Origin: Gemmiger sp. An120
GTDB lineage: Bacteria; Bacillota; Clostridia; Oscillospirales; Ruminococcaceae
Reading direction: 5' to 3'
NCBI RefSeq assembly: GCF_002160955.1
Contig: NZ_NFLN01000003.1
Coordinates: 124,001 to 188,000 of the forward strand
Length of the DNA stretch: 64,000 nucleotides
This document shows positions 36,889-45,990 of the stretch, piece by piece. A program made the position numbers and the translations under genes. Numbering within the stretch: position 1 is the stretch's first letter; the number at the start of each line of letters is the position of its first letter. The notes beneath the pieces were generated by a model. That model was not told the origin of the DNA. It made no database searches and saw nothing but the letters and a program-made list of their open reading frames with translations.

Positions 36889-39800
36889 TTACAGGTCGCC
36901 ATCCAGATCTTCCAGGCTGCTGGCACCGAACAGATCGTCCTCGTCGGCGTCAGACCCGAACAGATCGTCGTCCGGCTCTTCCGAACCGAAACCGTCGTCC
37001 TCAGGCTCCTCGATGCTGTAGTCGTTGGAGAGTTCGCCCTCCACCAGCACGTCGTCGCCCAGGGCCAGATCCCGCATATCGAAGCCGGTCTCTTCGTCGT
37101 CAAAGTTCTGCTTCAGGTCGATCTCGTCGCCGTTGGCGTCCTGCACGCGGACCGCCAGGCCCAGGCTCTGCAGTTCCTTGATCAGCACGCGGAAGCTCTC
37201 GGGGATGCCGGGCTTGGGAACCGGCTGGCCCTTGACGATGGCTTCGTAGGTCTTGACACGGCCCACCACGTCGTCGCTCTTGACGGTCAGGATCTCCTGC
37301 AGGGTGTAGGCGGCGCCGTAAGCTTCCAGCGCCCACACTTCCATTTCGCCGAAGCGCTGGCCGCCGAACTGAGCCTTACCACCCAGAGGCTGCTGGGTAA
37401 CCAGGCTGTAGGGGCCGGTGGAACGGGCATGGATCTTATCGTCAACCAGGTGGTGCAGCTTCAGGTAGTACATATAGCCCACGGTAACCCGGTTGTCGAA
37501 CTGCTCGCCGGTACGGCCGTCGTACACAACGCTCTTGCCGTCCTCGTCCAGCTCGATCTTGGAGAAGTCGATCACGTGGCCCTTTTCGCCCATGATCTTG
37601 TCCAGCTTGGTGGGGTACTCGGGAGCATCCTCGGCGTGGTTCTTCTCGGCGGCCATCCGGAACGCGGCCCGGATGTCGCTCTCGTGCGCACCGTCAAAGA
37701 CGGGGGTCATGATCTTCCAGCCCAGCGCCTTGGCGGCGTAGCCCAGATGGACTTCCAGCACCTGACCGATGTTCATACGGCTGGGAACGCCCAGGGGGTT
37801 CAGCACGATATCCAGCGGGGTACCGTCAGCCAGGAAGGGCATATCCTCCTGGGGCAGGATGCGGGACACAACGCCCTTGTTGCCGTGACGGCCGGCCATC
37901 TTGTCGCCCACGCTGATCTTGCGCTTCTGGGCGATGTAGCAGCGCACCACCTGGCGCACGCCGGGCTGCAGCTCGTCGCAGTTCTCGGGGGTGAAGACCT
38001 TCACGTCCACGATGATGCCGTACTCGCCGTGAGGCACACGCAGGGAGGTATCACGCACCTCGCGGGCCTTCTCGCCAAAGATGGCGCGCAGCAGGCGCTC
38101 CTCGGCGGTGAGCTCGGTCTCGCCCTTCGGGGTGACCTTACCCACCAGGATGTCGCCGGCGGAAACCTCGGCGCCGATGCGGATGATGCCGCGCTCGTCC
38201 AGATCCTTCAGAGCGTCGTCGCCCACGTTGGGAATGTCGCGGGTGATCTCCTCAGGCCCCAGCTTGGTTTCGCGGGCCTCCAGCTCGTACTCCTCGATGT
38301 GGATGGAGGTGTACACGTCCTCACGGACGATCTTCTCGTTGATCAGGACGGCGTCCTCGTAGTTGTAGCCCTCCCAGGTCATGAAGCCGATCAGGGCGTT
38401 CTTGCCCAGGCTGATCTCGCCGTTGCGGGTGGCGGGGCCGTCCGCGATGACCTGGCCGGCCTTGATCTCATCGCCCACGCTCACGATGGGACGCTGGTTG
38501 ACGCAGGTGCCCTGGTTGGAACGCATGAACTTGATCAGTTCGTAGGTGTCCACGGTGGTCTTGGAGGTGCGGACGACGATCTTGTCCGCGTCCACCTTCT
38601 CCACCACGCCGTCGTTCTTGGCCAGCACGCAGACGCCGGAGTCACAGGCGGCCTTGTACTCCATACCGGTAGCCACGATGGGCTGCTGGGTGACCATCAG
38701 AGGCACGGCCTGCCGCTGCATGTTGGAGCCCATCAGGGCGCGGTTGGCGTCGTCGTTCTCCAGGAAGGGGATCATGGCGGTAGCCACAGACACAACCATC
38801 TTGGGGCTTACGTCCATGTAGTCGACCTTTTCCCGCTCGATTTCCAGAATCTCGTCGCGGCGGCGCACATTGACGCGGGCGTTGGCGAAACGGTGCTCCT
38901 CATCCAGGGGCTCGTTCGCCTGGGCCACTACGTACTCGTCCTCCATGTCGGCGGTCATGTAGACCACCTCGTCGGTGACGATGCCGGTGGCCTTGTCCAC
39001 CTTGCGGTAGGGGGCTTCGATAAAGCCGTAGCTGTTGATCTTGGCAAAGGTAGCCAGGTAGCTGATCAGACCGATGTTCGGACCTTCGGGGGTCTCGATG
39101 GGGCACATGCGGCCGTAGTGGCTGTAGTGCACGTCACGGACCTCGAAACCGGCGCGGTCACGGGACAGACCGCCGGGTCCCAGGGCGGACAGACGGCGCT
39201 TGTGGGTCAGCTCGGCCAGCGGGTTGTTCTGATCCATGAACTGGCTCAGGGGGCTGGAACCGAAGAACTCTTTGATGGCGGCCACCACGGGGCGGATGTT
39301 GATCAGCGCCTGCGGGGTGACGATATCCATATCCTGCGCCTGCAGGGTCATACGCTCACGGATGACACGCTCCATACGGGAGAAGCCGATGCGGAACTGG
39401 TTCTGCAGCAGCTCGCCCACGCTGCGGATACGGCGGTTGCCCAGGTGGTCGATGTCGTCGGTGACGCCCACGCCGTGGTCCAGGCCGTTCAGGTAGTTGA
39501 TGGAAGCGAAGATGTCGTCCACCGAGACGGTCTTGCCGATGAGCTTGTCATGGTTCTTGACCAGCAGCTCTTTCTGGGCTTCCTCGTCGTCGGTCTCTTC
39601 CAGGATGGCGCGCAACTCGTCAAAACGTACGCGCTCGGTGATGCCGCACTCGGTCACGTCGAAGCTGAAGAACTTCTGGGCATCCACGGTGCCGTTGGTG
39701 AACACCTTTACCTCGTGGCCGTCCTCACCCAGGTCGGGGGTGTGGATGTAAACCACGGATACGCCGGCGTCCTCAGCGGCCTGGGCGATCTCGCGGGTGA

Positions 39801-40731
39801 TCTTCTCGCCGGGGGCGCAGAGCAGCTCGCCGGTGAGGGGGGCCACGATCTCGCGGGCAGCCACAAAGCCGGTGATACGGCGGGCCAGGGCCAGCTTCTT
39901 GTTCATCTTATACCGGCCGAACCGGGACAGATCGTACCGGCGGGGGTCGAAGAACAGGGCGTTCAGGTGGCTCTTGGCGCTCTCCACCGTGGGAGGCTCG
40001 CCGGGACGCAGCTTGCGGTAGGTCTCCAGCAGGCCCTCTTCCTCGTTGTGGGTGGTATCCTTTTCCAGGGTGGCCAGGATGCGCTCGTCCTCGCCGAACA
40101 CGTCCTTGATCTGCTCATCGGTGGACAGGCCCAGGGCACGGATCAGCACGGTGACCGGCAGCTTGCGGTTCTTGTCGATACGGACATAGAACACGTCGCT
40201 GGAATCGGTCTCATACTCCAGCCAGGCGCCCCGGTTGGGGTTCATGGTGGCGGTGAACAGCTTCTTGCCGGTCTTGTCGTAGCTCTCGCCGAAGTAGACG
40301 CCGGGGCTGCGGACCAGCTGGCTGACGATGACGCGCTCGGCGCCGTTGATGACAAAGGTGCCCGCATCGGTCATCAGCGGGAAATCGCCCATGAAGATTT
40401 CCTGCTCCTTGACTTCGCCGGTCTCCTTATTCAGCAGCCGGGCGGTCACCCGCAGGGGCGCGGCGTAGGTCACGTCCCGCTCCTTGCATTCTTTGATGGA
40501 ATACTTGGGCTCCTTGTCCAGCCGGTAGTCGATAAACTCCAGCACCAGGTTGCCGGTGTAGTCCTCGATGGTGGAGATGTCCTTGAAGACCTCTTTCAGG
40601 CCCTCGTCCAGGAACCACTGATACGAGTTCTTCTGCACCTCGATCAGGTTGGGCATCTCGATGACTTCGTCGATGCGGGAAAAGCTCATGCGCTGGGTGC
40701 TGCCGAGCTTTACGGGCTTGACCTTCATCAT
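36889..40731 (-). CDS. rpoB: DNA-directed RNA polymerase subunit beta
   Basis: 1280-aa beta subunit. The rifampicin cluster reads [20 protein letters not shown] then [14 protein letters not shown], wild type for sensitivity. The double-psi and flap regions and the C-terminal clamp contact ([20 protein letters not shown]) are present. It ends in an unusual ~40-residue acidic tail with repeats of D/E-DLFGS type. Two ATGs in tandem open the gene (40731 and 40728). It has its own consensus promoter; rplJ/rplL are not directly upstream. Confidence 0.98.
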   Translation of the reverse strand: MMKVKPVKLGSTQRMSFSRIDEVIEMPNLIEVQKNSYQWFLDEGLKEVFKDISTIEDYTGNLVLEFIDYRLDKEPKYSIKECKERDVTYAAPLRVTARLLNKETGEVKEQEIFMGDFPLMTDAGTFVINGAERVIVSQLVRSPGVYFGESYDKTGKKLFTATMNPNRGAWLEYETDSSDVFYVRIDKNRKLPVTVLIRALGLSTDEQIKDVFGEDERILATLEKDTTHNEEEGLLETYRKLRPGEPPTVESAKSHLNALFFDPRRYDLSRFGRYKMNKKLALARRITGFVAAREIVAPLTGELLCAPGEKITREIAQAAEDAGVSVVYIHTPDLGEDGHEVKVFTNGTVDAQKFFSFDVTECGITERVRFDELRAILEETDDEEAQKELLVKNHDKLIGKTVSVDDIFASINYLNGLDHGVGVTDDIDHLGNRRIRSVGELLQNQFRIGFSRMERVIRERMTLQAQDMDIVTPQALINIRPVVAAIKEFFGSSPLSQFMDQNNPLAELTHKRRLSALGPGGLSRDRAGFEVRDVHYSHYGRMCPIETPEGPNIGLISYLATFAKINSYGFIEAPYRKVDKATGIVTDEVVYMTADMEDEYVVAQANEPLDEEHRFANARVNVRRRDEILEIEREKVDYMDVSPKMVVSVATAMIPFLENDDANRALMGSNMQRQAVPLMVTQQPIVATGMEYKAACDSGVCVLAKNDGVVEKVDADKIVVRTSKTTVDTYELIKFMRSNQGTCVNQRPIVSVGDEIKAGQVIADGPATRNGEISLGKNALIGFMTWEGYNYEDAVLINEKIVREDVYTSIHIEEYELEARETKLGPEEITRDIPNVGDDALKDLDERGIIRIGAEVSAGDILVGKVTPKGETELTAEERLLRAIFGEKAREVRDTSLRVPHGEYGIIVDVKVFTPENCDELQPGVRQVVRCYIAQKRKISVGDKMAGRHGNKGVVSRILPQEDMPFLADGTPLDIVLNPLGVPSRMNIGQVLEVHLGYAAKALGWKIMTPVFDGAHESDIRAAFRMAAEKNHAEDAPEYPTKLDKIMGEKGHVIDFSKIELDEDGKSVVYDGRTGEQFDNRVTVGYMYYLKLHHLVDDKIHARSTGPYSLVTQQPLGGKAQFGGQRFGEMEVWALEAYGAAYTLQEILTVKSDDVVGRVKTYEAIVKGQPVPKPGIPESFRVLIKELQSLGLAVRVQDANGDEIDLKQNFDDEETGFDMRDLALGDDVLVEGELSNDYSIEEPEDDGFGSEEPDDDLFGSDADEDDLFGASSLEDLDGDL

Positions 40732-40896
40732 AAAAAGCGACCACTCCTATCCTTGACTATTGACTGCATTTGGTAAAAACGCACAACCAAAACGCTTGAC
40801 AAATCCTGTGATTGGTTGTTTTTCACAAACTTTCGCCAGTTTTTTGTGCAAAACATTTTCTTTTGGGCGTTCTATTCCATTATTTTAGACTAATCC
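40732..40896 (-). other. Long 5' leader of rpoB
   Basis: About 160 bases of AT-rich, untranslated leader between the promoter and rpoB. It contains an inverted repeat ACAACCAA/TTGGTTGT (near 40782-40789 and 40813-40820). No known ribosomal-protein binding structure was recognised. Confidence 0.45.
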
Positions 40897-40925
40897 ATTA
40901 TAGTGTCCGAAAACCGCAGTGTCAA
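40897..40925 (-). promoter_or_regulatory. Consensus promoter of rpoBC
   Basis: Minus strand TTGACA (40920-40925), 17 bases, TATAAT (40897-40902): both hexamers perfect. Confidence 0.92.
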
Positions 40926-40944
40926 GCCATTTTTTGAAGTTTTT

Positions 40945-40981
40945 GCAAAAAATTTTGCCCGGACGTGGTACGCCCGGGCAA
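40945..40981 (-). terminator. Terminator of the Rrf2-type gene
   Basis: Stem TTGCCCGG/CCGGGCAA (minus reading) with AATTTTTT after it, separating the regulator from the rpoB promoter. Confidence 0.82.
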
Positions 40982-40995
40982 GTGTAACTTTTCTG

Positions 40996-41424
40996 TCATG
41001 CAGTGGTCGAAGCCTGTTCATCCTCCAGCAGATCCTGGAAGGTCACGCCGTCCAGTTCCTTATTAATGGTATCGCTGATGCGGCCGAACACCCGCTGGAA
41101 CGAGCAGCAGCCCGAAGCACCCCGGCTGCACTCCCCTGCCCCTTCGGGGCCCACGCAGCGGCACAGCCGGTAGGGGCCTTCCACCGCCACGATCACCTGC
41201 AGCAGGGTGATCTCGCTGGCAGGGCGGGCCAGTTCGTAGCCGCCCCGGTTGCCCTTGTAGCTGGCCACAATGCCGCTTTGGGCCAGTTTGCCCAGGATCT
41301 TGAGGGAAAAGCGCAGCGTAACGCACATCTGTTCGCTGATGCTGCGGGCGTCCATCCGCACCCCCGCGCGAGCCAGGCAGAACACAATGCGCACTGCGTA
41401 ATCGGATTCCTGCGTAATATGCAA
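40996..41424 (-). CDS. Rrf2 family transcriptional regulator
   Basis: 142-aa winged-helix regulator beginning HITQESDYAVRIVFCLARAG, with recognition region ARSISEQMCVTLRFSLKILG. The start is TTG at 41422-41424, eight bases after AGGAGG; the earlier GTG lies inside that ribosome site. The wing is followed by many cysteines (CRCVGPEGAGECSRGASGCC), reminiscent of the Fe-S ligands of IscR/NsrR, so redox or iron-sulfur sensing is likely. It is divergent from asnA; no isc/suf genes are nearby. An imperfect ATATACC/GATATAC dyad at about 41441-41459 may be its operator. Confidence 0.88.
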   Translation of the reverse strand: MHITQESDYAVRIVFCLARAGVRMDARSISEQMCVTLRFSLKILGKLAQSGIVASYKGNRGGYELARPASEITLLQVIVAVEGPYRLCRCVGPEGAGECSRGASGCCSFQRVFGRISDTINKELDGVTFQDLLEDEQASTTA

Positions 41425-41508
41425 AGCGGGCACCTCCTGAAATATACCAAGTCGATATACTTAAATATAGCATTTTGCGGGCAGTTTGTAAAGTCGTGAA
41501 AAGGTGTT

Positions 41509-41537
41509 TTGACATTTGGCCGCCGATGTGGCATAAT
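41509..41537 (+). promoter_or_regulatory. Promoter of asnA
   Basis: TTGACA (41509-41514), 17 bases, CATAAT (41532-41537), about 33 bases before the start codon; the leader is too short for a T-box. Confidence 0.85.
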
Positions 41538-41569
41538 TTTAGCACACTAAAGAGGAAGGGAGCGTCACC

Positions 41570-42583
41570 ATGAGCAAGCTGTATCTGCCGGAGGGCTACG
41601 CCCCGGCGCTGAGCCTGTATGAGACGCAGAAGGCCATCGGCCTGATCAAGCGCATTTTTGAGGATACCCTGTGCGGGGCGCTGAACCTGCGGCGTGTATC
41701 CGCGCCGCTGTTTGTGGAGGCCTCCACCGGTCTGAACGACGACCTGAACGGGGTGGAGCGCCCGGTGGATTTTGAGATCCGGGACACCGCCACCCACGCC
41801 CAGGTGGTGCACAGCCTGGCCAAATGGAAACGGCTGGCGCTGCACCAGTACGGTTTTGCCCCGGACACCGGCCTGTACACCGACATGAACGCCATCCGTC
41901 GGGACGAGGAGCTGGACAACCTGCACTCGATCTATGTGGACCAGTGGGACTGGGAAAAGATCATCACCGCCGACCAGCGCACCCAGGCCTATCTGCGGCA
42001 GGTGGCCGACAAGATCGTGCAGGCCATCATCTCCACCGAGACCACCCTGCGGGCGATGTTCCCGGTGCTGGAACGGGTACCGGCGCTGCGTCGTGAGGTG
42101 ACCTTCCTGACCACCCAGGAGCTGGAGGACCGCTGGCCCGACCTGACCCCCAAGCAGCGGGAGGATGCCATCTGCAAAGAAGCGGGTACGGTATTCCTGA
42201 TGCAGATCGGCGCGCCGCTGAAGAGCGGCAAGCCCCACGACGGCCGCGCCCCCGACTACGACGACTGGCAGCTGAACGGCGATCTGCTGTTCTGGAACGA
42301 GACCCTGGGCAAGGCCTTTGAGGTGAGCAGCATGGGTATCCGGGTAAGCCCGGAGAGCCTGGACAAGCAGCTGACCGCCGCCGGCTGCGACGCCCGGCGT
42401 TCGCTGCCCTTCCACAAGGCGCTGCTGGCTGGCGAACTGCCCCTGACCATCGGCGGCGGCATCGGCCAGAGCCGGCTGTGCATGCTGCTGCTGGGCTGCG
42501 CCCACATCGGCGAGGTACAGTCCAGCGTGTGGGACGCCGCCACCCTGGCCGCCTGCCGGAAAGCGGGCATCCCGATCCTGTAA
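41570..42583 (+). CDS. asnA: Aspartate-ammonia ligase (asparagine synthetase A)
   Basis: Makes asparagine from aspartate, ammonia and ATP; 337 aa, normal length. Class II synthetase-like fold with SIYVDQWDWEKII, family motif GRAPDYDDWQLNGDLLFWNE and terminal GGGIGQSRLCMLLLG (ATP-binding motif 3). Good ribosome site (agaggaaggg). Monocistronic, with promoter and terminator; divergent from the Rrf2-type regulator. Confidence 0.96.
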   Translation: MSKLYLPEGYAPALSLYETQKAIGLIKRIFEDTLCGALNLRRVSAPLFVEASTGLNDDLNGVERPVDFEIRDTATHAQVVHSLAKWKRLALHQYGFAPDTGLYTDMNAIRRDEELDNLHSIYVDQWDWEKIITADQRTQAYLRQVADKIVQAIISTETTLRAMFPVLERVPALRREVTFLTTQELEDRWPDLTPKQREDAICKEAGTVFLMQIGAPLKSGKPHDGRAPDYDDWQLNGDLLFWNETLGKAFEVSSMGIRVSPESLDKQLTAAGCDARRSLPFHKALLAGELPLTIGGGIGQSRLCMLLLGCAHIGEVQSSVWDAATLAACRKAGIPIL

Positions 42584-42599
42584 ACCAGATAGTACAAAC

Positions 42600-42629
42600 G
42601 GGAGCAGACTGCGGTCTGCTCCCGTTTTG
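42600..42629 (+). terminator. Terminator of asnA
   Basis: Ten-base-pair stem GGGAGCAGAC/GTCTGCTCCC with GTTTTG after it. Confidence 0.88.
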
Positions 42630-42640
42630 TTATGGTGATA

Positions 42641-42677
42641 AAGAAAAATCGCCGGTCCCTTGCGGAACCGGCGATTT
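42641..42677 (-). terminator. Terminator of tRNA-Trp
   Basis: Stem AATCGCCGGT/ACCGGCGATT followed by TTTCTTT on the minus strand, directly after the tRNA 3' end. Confidence 0.85.
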
Positions 42678-42753
42678 TGGCAGGGGCAGAAGGATTCGAA
42701 CCCTCGGCACGCGGTTTTGGAGACCGCTGCTCTACCAGCTGAGCTATACCCCT
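42678..42753 (-). tRNA. tRNA-Trp (CCA)
   Basis: 76-base tRNA with encoded 3' CCA. Acceptor stem AGGGGTA/TGCCCCT, D-arm with AGCTCAGCTGGTAGAGC, anticodon stem GCGGT/ACCGC closing loop CTCCAAA (anticodon CCA), and T-arm GAGGGTTCGAATCCTTC. Reading anticodon CCA gives tryptophan. Confidence 0.96.
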
Positions 42754-42787
42754 ATAAATCAGACACGCAACATCAGCGTGCCTGATT

Positions 42788-42816
42788 ACTATACCTGATA
42801 ATCCTGAGTTTGTCAA
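42788..42816 (-). promoter_or_regulatory. Promoter of tRNA-Trp
   Basis: Minus strand TTGACA (42811-42816), 17 bases, TATAGT (42788-42793). Confidence 0.85.
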
Positions 42817-42891
42817 GCCCCCGGCGAAGTTTTTTGTCATTTTTCCGCCGCGATGCCCTTTTCCTTTATATATAAGGTAGCTGTATGCCGC

Positions 42892-43215
42892 TTATTTTTT
42901 GAGCAGGTCTTTCAGCTTGAGTGCCTTTTCGATGCTGCCCTCTACTTTCAGCTTGCCCATCATCACCGCCGCCACCGGGTCGGTTTTGCCGGAAGCGATC
43001 TTTTCCAGCGTTTCGGCGCTGCAGGTAAACTGGGCGTCCCGGTCCTTGTAGTCGTAGGGCTCCACATGAACCTGGCCGTCCTTTACCTCTACATAGAACA
43101 CCCCGGCGGCTTCCCCGGTCACATTGAACTGGTACGCCAGGTGCCCCTGCACGGCGCCCGCGTCGGCGCTTTCCAGCAGCGCTTTGGCTCTGGCAAACAT
43201 TTCTGCGTAGGTCAT
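42892..43215 (-). CDS. SCP2 sterol-binding domain protein
   Basis: Small cytosolic protein of 107 aa made of one SCP2 lipid-binding fold: VQGHLAYQFNVTGEAAGVFY, then CSAETLEKIASGKTDPVAAV and MMGKLKVEGSIEKALKLKDL. Start at 43213-43215 follows AAGGGAG by six bases. Such stand-alone SCP2 proteins are common in Firmicutes and of unknown role, possibly binding lipids or acyl chains. Not linked by operon to its neighbours. Confidence 0.86.
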   Translation of the reverse strand: MTYAEMFARAKALLESADAGAVQGHLAYQFNVTGEAAGVFYVEVKDGQVHVEPYDYKDRDAQFTCSAETLEKIASGKTDPVAAVMMGKLKVEGSIEKALKLKDLLKK

Positions 43216-43356
43216 ATGCATCTCCCTTTCCGGCCGGCGGCCGTTCCTGTTTGAGACAAGTGTACCACTTTTCCAGGTTTGGGTCAACGATCAACCAATG
43301 GTTTGATGCCTTTTGCGGCGGGATCGGGTATACTGAAACCGACAGGAGGGATATCC

Positions 43357-43518
43357 ATGGACAACCAGAAAACCGGCGCCCTGATCCGGCAGCTGCGCAC
43401 CGGCCGGGGCATGACCCAGAAAGACCTGGCCCGGCAGCTGGCGGTGACCGACCGGGCAGTGAGCAAATGGGAACGGGGGGTTCACTTAGATAAAGATACC
43501 ACATCAATCCCACGCTGA
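43357..43518 (+). pseudogene. Xre-family HTH regulator, 3' truncated
   Basis: Begins MDNQKTGALIRQLRTGRGMT after a good ribosome site (ggaggg) and a -10 TATACT at 43330-43335; residues 1-41 are a normal HTH_3 domain through AVTDRAVSKWERG. Homologues continue with RG(F/C)PD and a second half; here the frame switches to GVHLDKDTTSIPR and stops. The switch at about 43,480 marks the left edge of the second foreign island. Confidence 0.85.
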
Positions 43519-43555
43519 CTTTTGCTCAACCGATACAGCCGGAGGGCTGGATAAC

Positions 43556-43605
43556 AAGAAAAGGCGGTATGCGCCCCGTGGAGGGGTAGCGTACCGCCTT
43601 TTCTT
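43556..43605. terminator. Hairpin with bidirectional terminator features
   Basis: Fourteen-base-pair perfect stem (AAGAAAAGGCGGTA, 43556-43569; complement 43592-43605); the arms carry A/T-rich ends that provide a short T-run on either strand. Confidence 0.65.
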
Positions 43606-43630
43606 GTGGGGGTTTCCAAAGGGGGCAACG

Positions 43631-43680
43631 CCCCCATTTGGCACACGACTTTGCGAAGCAAAGTGTAGTGTGTTATACGC
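43631..43680 (+). other. MobV-type origin of transfer (oriT)
   Basis: Hairpin ACTTTGC-GAA-GCAAAGT enclosed by CACAC/GTGTG (43643-43672), followed by TAGTGTG/TTA at 43666-43675, the nick core known for pMV158/MobM (MobV) plasmids and mobilisable elements. The predicted nick is between 43672 and 43673. An adjoining hairpin GGGGGC-AAC-GCCCCC lies just upstream (43621-43635). No relaxase gene follows it here. Confidence 0.75.
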
Positions 43681-44206
43681 TCTGTCGGCGTTGCCGTGAA
43701 AATGCCGTTGCCGCCGTGGAGGGCAAGGGCATTTGAAGCGACAGGAAAACAGGGCTGTGCTTGTGTGGCGTGGAGCCGTAAGCGCAGGTCTGTTTTCAAC
43801 AGCAGACTGGGCGTATATAAAAGCCCCCGTCCCTCGTCCTACGCTCCGACTTGTGGACAAAGTGTCCCGAAGTTGTGGCTACACTCCCGGAAAAGTAGCG
43901 GGACAGCGGGGAACCGTCAAGGCTGAAATGAACAGGTTTACACCCGGCCTTGACCGCCGCCCCGCTGAATGGGTGAACAAGGCGGCCAATCCCTCAAAGT
44001 GCTTGGCCACTCTCTTTCTGATGTGGGAATGTTTCTTTTCTCATAATTGAAATGGGCGGGAAGCCATTTTAGGGCTTTCCCGCCTTGATTGCCCATCAGT
44101 AAAGACAGACGGGACTGTCAACGGCGGTGCATGAAATGCGCCGTTCATCTTGACCGTTGACTGGCTCGGCTGGCTTTGCTAACCCTTTGTAAAGGCTAAT
44201 TTTTAC

Positions 44207-45547
44207 TCAAGATTTATTGTGCTCTTGCTTCGCCTTTTCAAATTGCTTTTTTGCTTCATCCATAGTCTTATTTTCTATGTAATATGCTATCGCTGCTTTA
44301 CCTATTGCCGATGTTCCAATATAAGCTATCCCAGAGCTAACCGCCGAACCGGAACCAACAAAGATTGCATTTAAGAATTTTGACGCTTGTTGTGCGATTA
44401 GTCTAAACACATATCCAGCACCTGCAATTCCTCCCATACTAAAAATGAACTCTTTTCCTGTGTCGAGTGAAATATCACGGCCACTCAACGATGCAATTAA
44501 ACAAACCAACATACTTTGAATAATCAACAAAATATAGATGTCAGATACCGGTATGGGGGTTAATGCAACTGTCGCAGATATTCCGGAAAAGATAGTGTTT
44601 AAGTGTTTCGCAAGCCTTTTTACAACTTCATTCAACCGAGAAGCCATCCTCAATCCCATCTGCGCTTCAAAATCGAGGATGGCTTCTTCCAATATATCAA
44701 GCAATTCCTCGATTCCATATCTGCCGTCAAATGCAATTTGAAGATTATCAATATCATATTTAGGAAGGTTCTTTATGCTATCGACATCGATTTCCATTCC
44801 ATCTGGCGTTTGCCAATCTATCAACGAGGAAACAGCAATTATATTATCTATCTTAAGCCCATTTTTTACTATAATTCCCTTGTAATATTGGACTACCTCG
44901 TTAATTTTATTTATTTTGTTTTCTGGATATTCTACAGGGTTCTTAAAGCGGGAAGGTGCCATTTCGTCACATTTATTGATTACAACAACTATTGGTAATT
45001 GTAATTTATTTACTTTGGCATATTCTTTGGACACCTTTTTAAGAAATTCAACATCTGTATTCACATCATCGCGATGAGTACAATTTAGCATAAAAATTGC
45101 CACATCTGGTGAAAATTCATTTATTTGTTCAATAAGCATTTCTTCGGCTGTAACTTTATCGTCTAAGCTTTCCGACTCAGCAATTCCTCTTGTGTCAAGA
45201 ATTTCCATCAATACTCTGTCGCCATCTTTGCACTCATAGATTTGTGCGCCTTCTGTGCAACTTTTGGTATCACTTACCCCAGCGACATATGCACCACACA
45301 AAGCATTAATCAGACTGCTTTTCCCTACCCCGGTTCTTCCTATTAAAAAAAACCTGGGCGGTCTATGAGAGTCAATACCCTCCATTAAACGCTTAAGATC
45401 CTTATCGCCTAAAATTGTGTCCTTTAACATTGAACGTGTTTTTTCTGGAATTGCGTCAGGCAATTTATCGATTAGTTCACCCGCTTTAATATAAAATTTT
45501 TTCATGTTCTGCAATCGCTGTTCGATTTTCATTTTGTCATCTTTCAT
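44207..45547 (-). CDS. Membrane-associated Ras-like GTPase (Era/YfjP-like)
   Basis: 446-aa protein. N-terminal helix region, then a TRAFAC GTPase domain with G1 GRTGVGKSS (70-78), G3 LDTRG (117-121) and G4 NKCD (191-194). The C-terminal third (~310-430) has hydrophobic helices rich in Ala/Gly/Ile, with glycine-rich stretches (SMGGIAGAGYVF, FVGSGSAVSSGIAYIG), typical of DUF697-like membrane tails. Strong ribosome site (aaaggag) and AT-rich codon use unlike neighbours. Related GTPases occur on prophages and genomic islands; some are suspected in stress or phage defence. Function here is unknown. Confidence 0.82.
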   Translation of the reverse strand: MKDDKMKIEQRLQNMKKFYIKAGELIDKLPDAIPEKTRSMLKDTILGDKDLKRLMEGIDSHRPPRFFLIGRTGVGKSSLINALCGAYVAGVSDTKSCTEGAQIYECKDGDRVLMEILDTRGIAESESLDDKVTAEEMLIEQINEFSPDVAIFMLNCTHRDDVNTDVEFLKKVSKEYAKVNKLQLPIVVVINKCDEMAPSRFKNPVEYPENKINKINEVVQYYKGIIVKNGLKIDNIIAVSSLIDWQTPDGMEIDVDSIKNLPKYDIDNLQIAFDGRYGIEELLDILEEAILDFEAQMGLRMASRLNEVVKRLAKHLNTIFSGISATVALTPIPVSDIYILLIIQSMLVCLIASLSGRDISLDTGKEFIFSMGGIAGAGYVFRLIAQQASKFLNAIFVGSGSAVSSGIAYIGTSAIGKAAIAYYIENKTMDEAKKQFEKAKQEHNKS

Positions 45548-45643
45548 CTTCTTTATCTCCTTTACGTATTCTCAAGGCAATTTAATTTCGATTTTCTGCC
45601 TTGCATAAAAGCCTATGTAAATTTCGCGAATTTGACTAAAGGA

Positions 45644-45990
45644 TTATTCTCCCGCCTGCTCAATCATCTTTTTCGCAAACTGCTGGAACAAATCAACGGT
45701 TTCCTCATCCATCGGCGTAAGCTGTCCAATCCGTCCGGCTATCATCGCCGTTACATCATCAATGGAAAGTGGTTTTTGTTTCTGCCCCGCCAGTGCGTCC
45801 CGCATGGCTTGGAACATAGCAGCGGTCACAGCTTCCCCCGGCTGTTCCCCGTTGTCAATATCTTTCTTAATGTCCCGCAGGATAGCAAGGAACACATTTT
45901 TGATTTTTTCAATCTCCGCTTCATGTTCCCCCATCTTCTGAGCGTTCAAAAGCTGTAAATCCTGCTTTGCTTCCGCCCGGTGTTCCGGGT
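45644..45990 (-). pseudogene. 5'-truncated mobile-element gene
   Basis: Open frame of about 110 codons, EHRAEAKQDLQLLNAQKMGE continuing EIEKIKNVFLAILRDIKKDI and ending FQQFAKKMIEQAGE. It runs back past any start codon into the junction with the GPH transporter gene, so it is the C-terminal part of a longer protein whose 5' end was lost. Charged, coiled-coil-prone and not identified. An internal TTG at 45947-45949 is possible but has no ribosome site. Confidence 0.5.

Larger units (their letters stand above)
43519..44206. other. Mobile-element non-coding region with oriT
   Basis: 688 bases without a convincing gene. It contains a terminator-like hairpin (43556-43605), a hairpin plus MobV-type nick region (43631-43680), an element-like stretch to about 44040 whose plus-strand frame (43733-44050) has no ribosome site or domain, a hairpin with GGCGGGAA arms at 44052-44084, and an inverted repeat GTCAACGG/CCGTTGAC at about 44116-44162. 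Confidence 0.6.

Noticed and set aside
41425-41569. Possible asparagine T-box before asnA
   Set aside because: Only about 25 bases separate the promoter from the start codon and no T-box core is present.
43733-44050. 105-codon plus-strand frame in the second island
   Set aside because: TTG start without a ribosome site, no domain, and it runs through element non-coding sequence; described as part of the gap instead.
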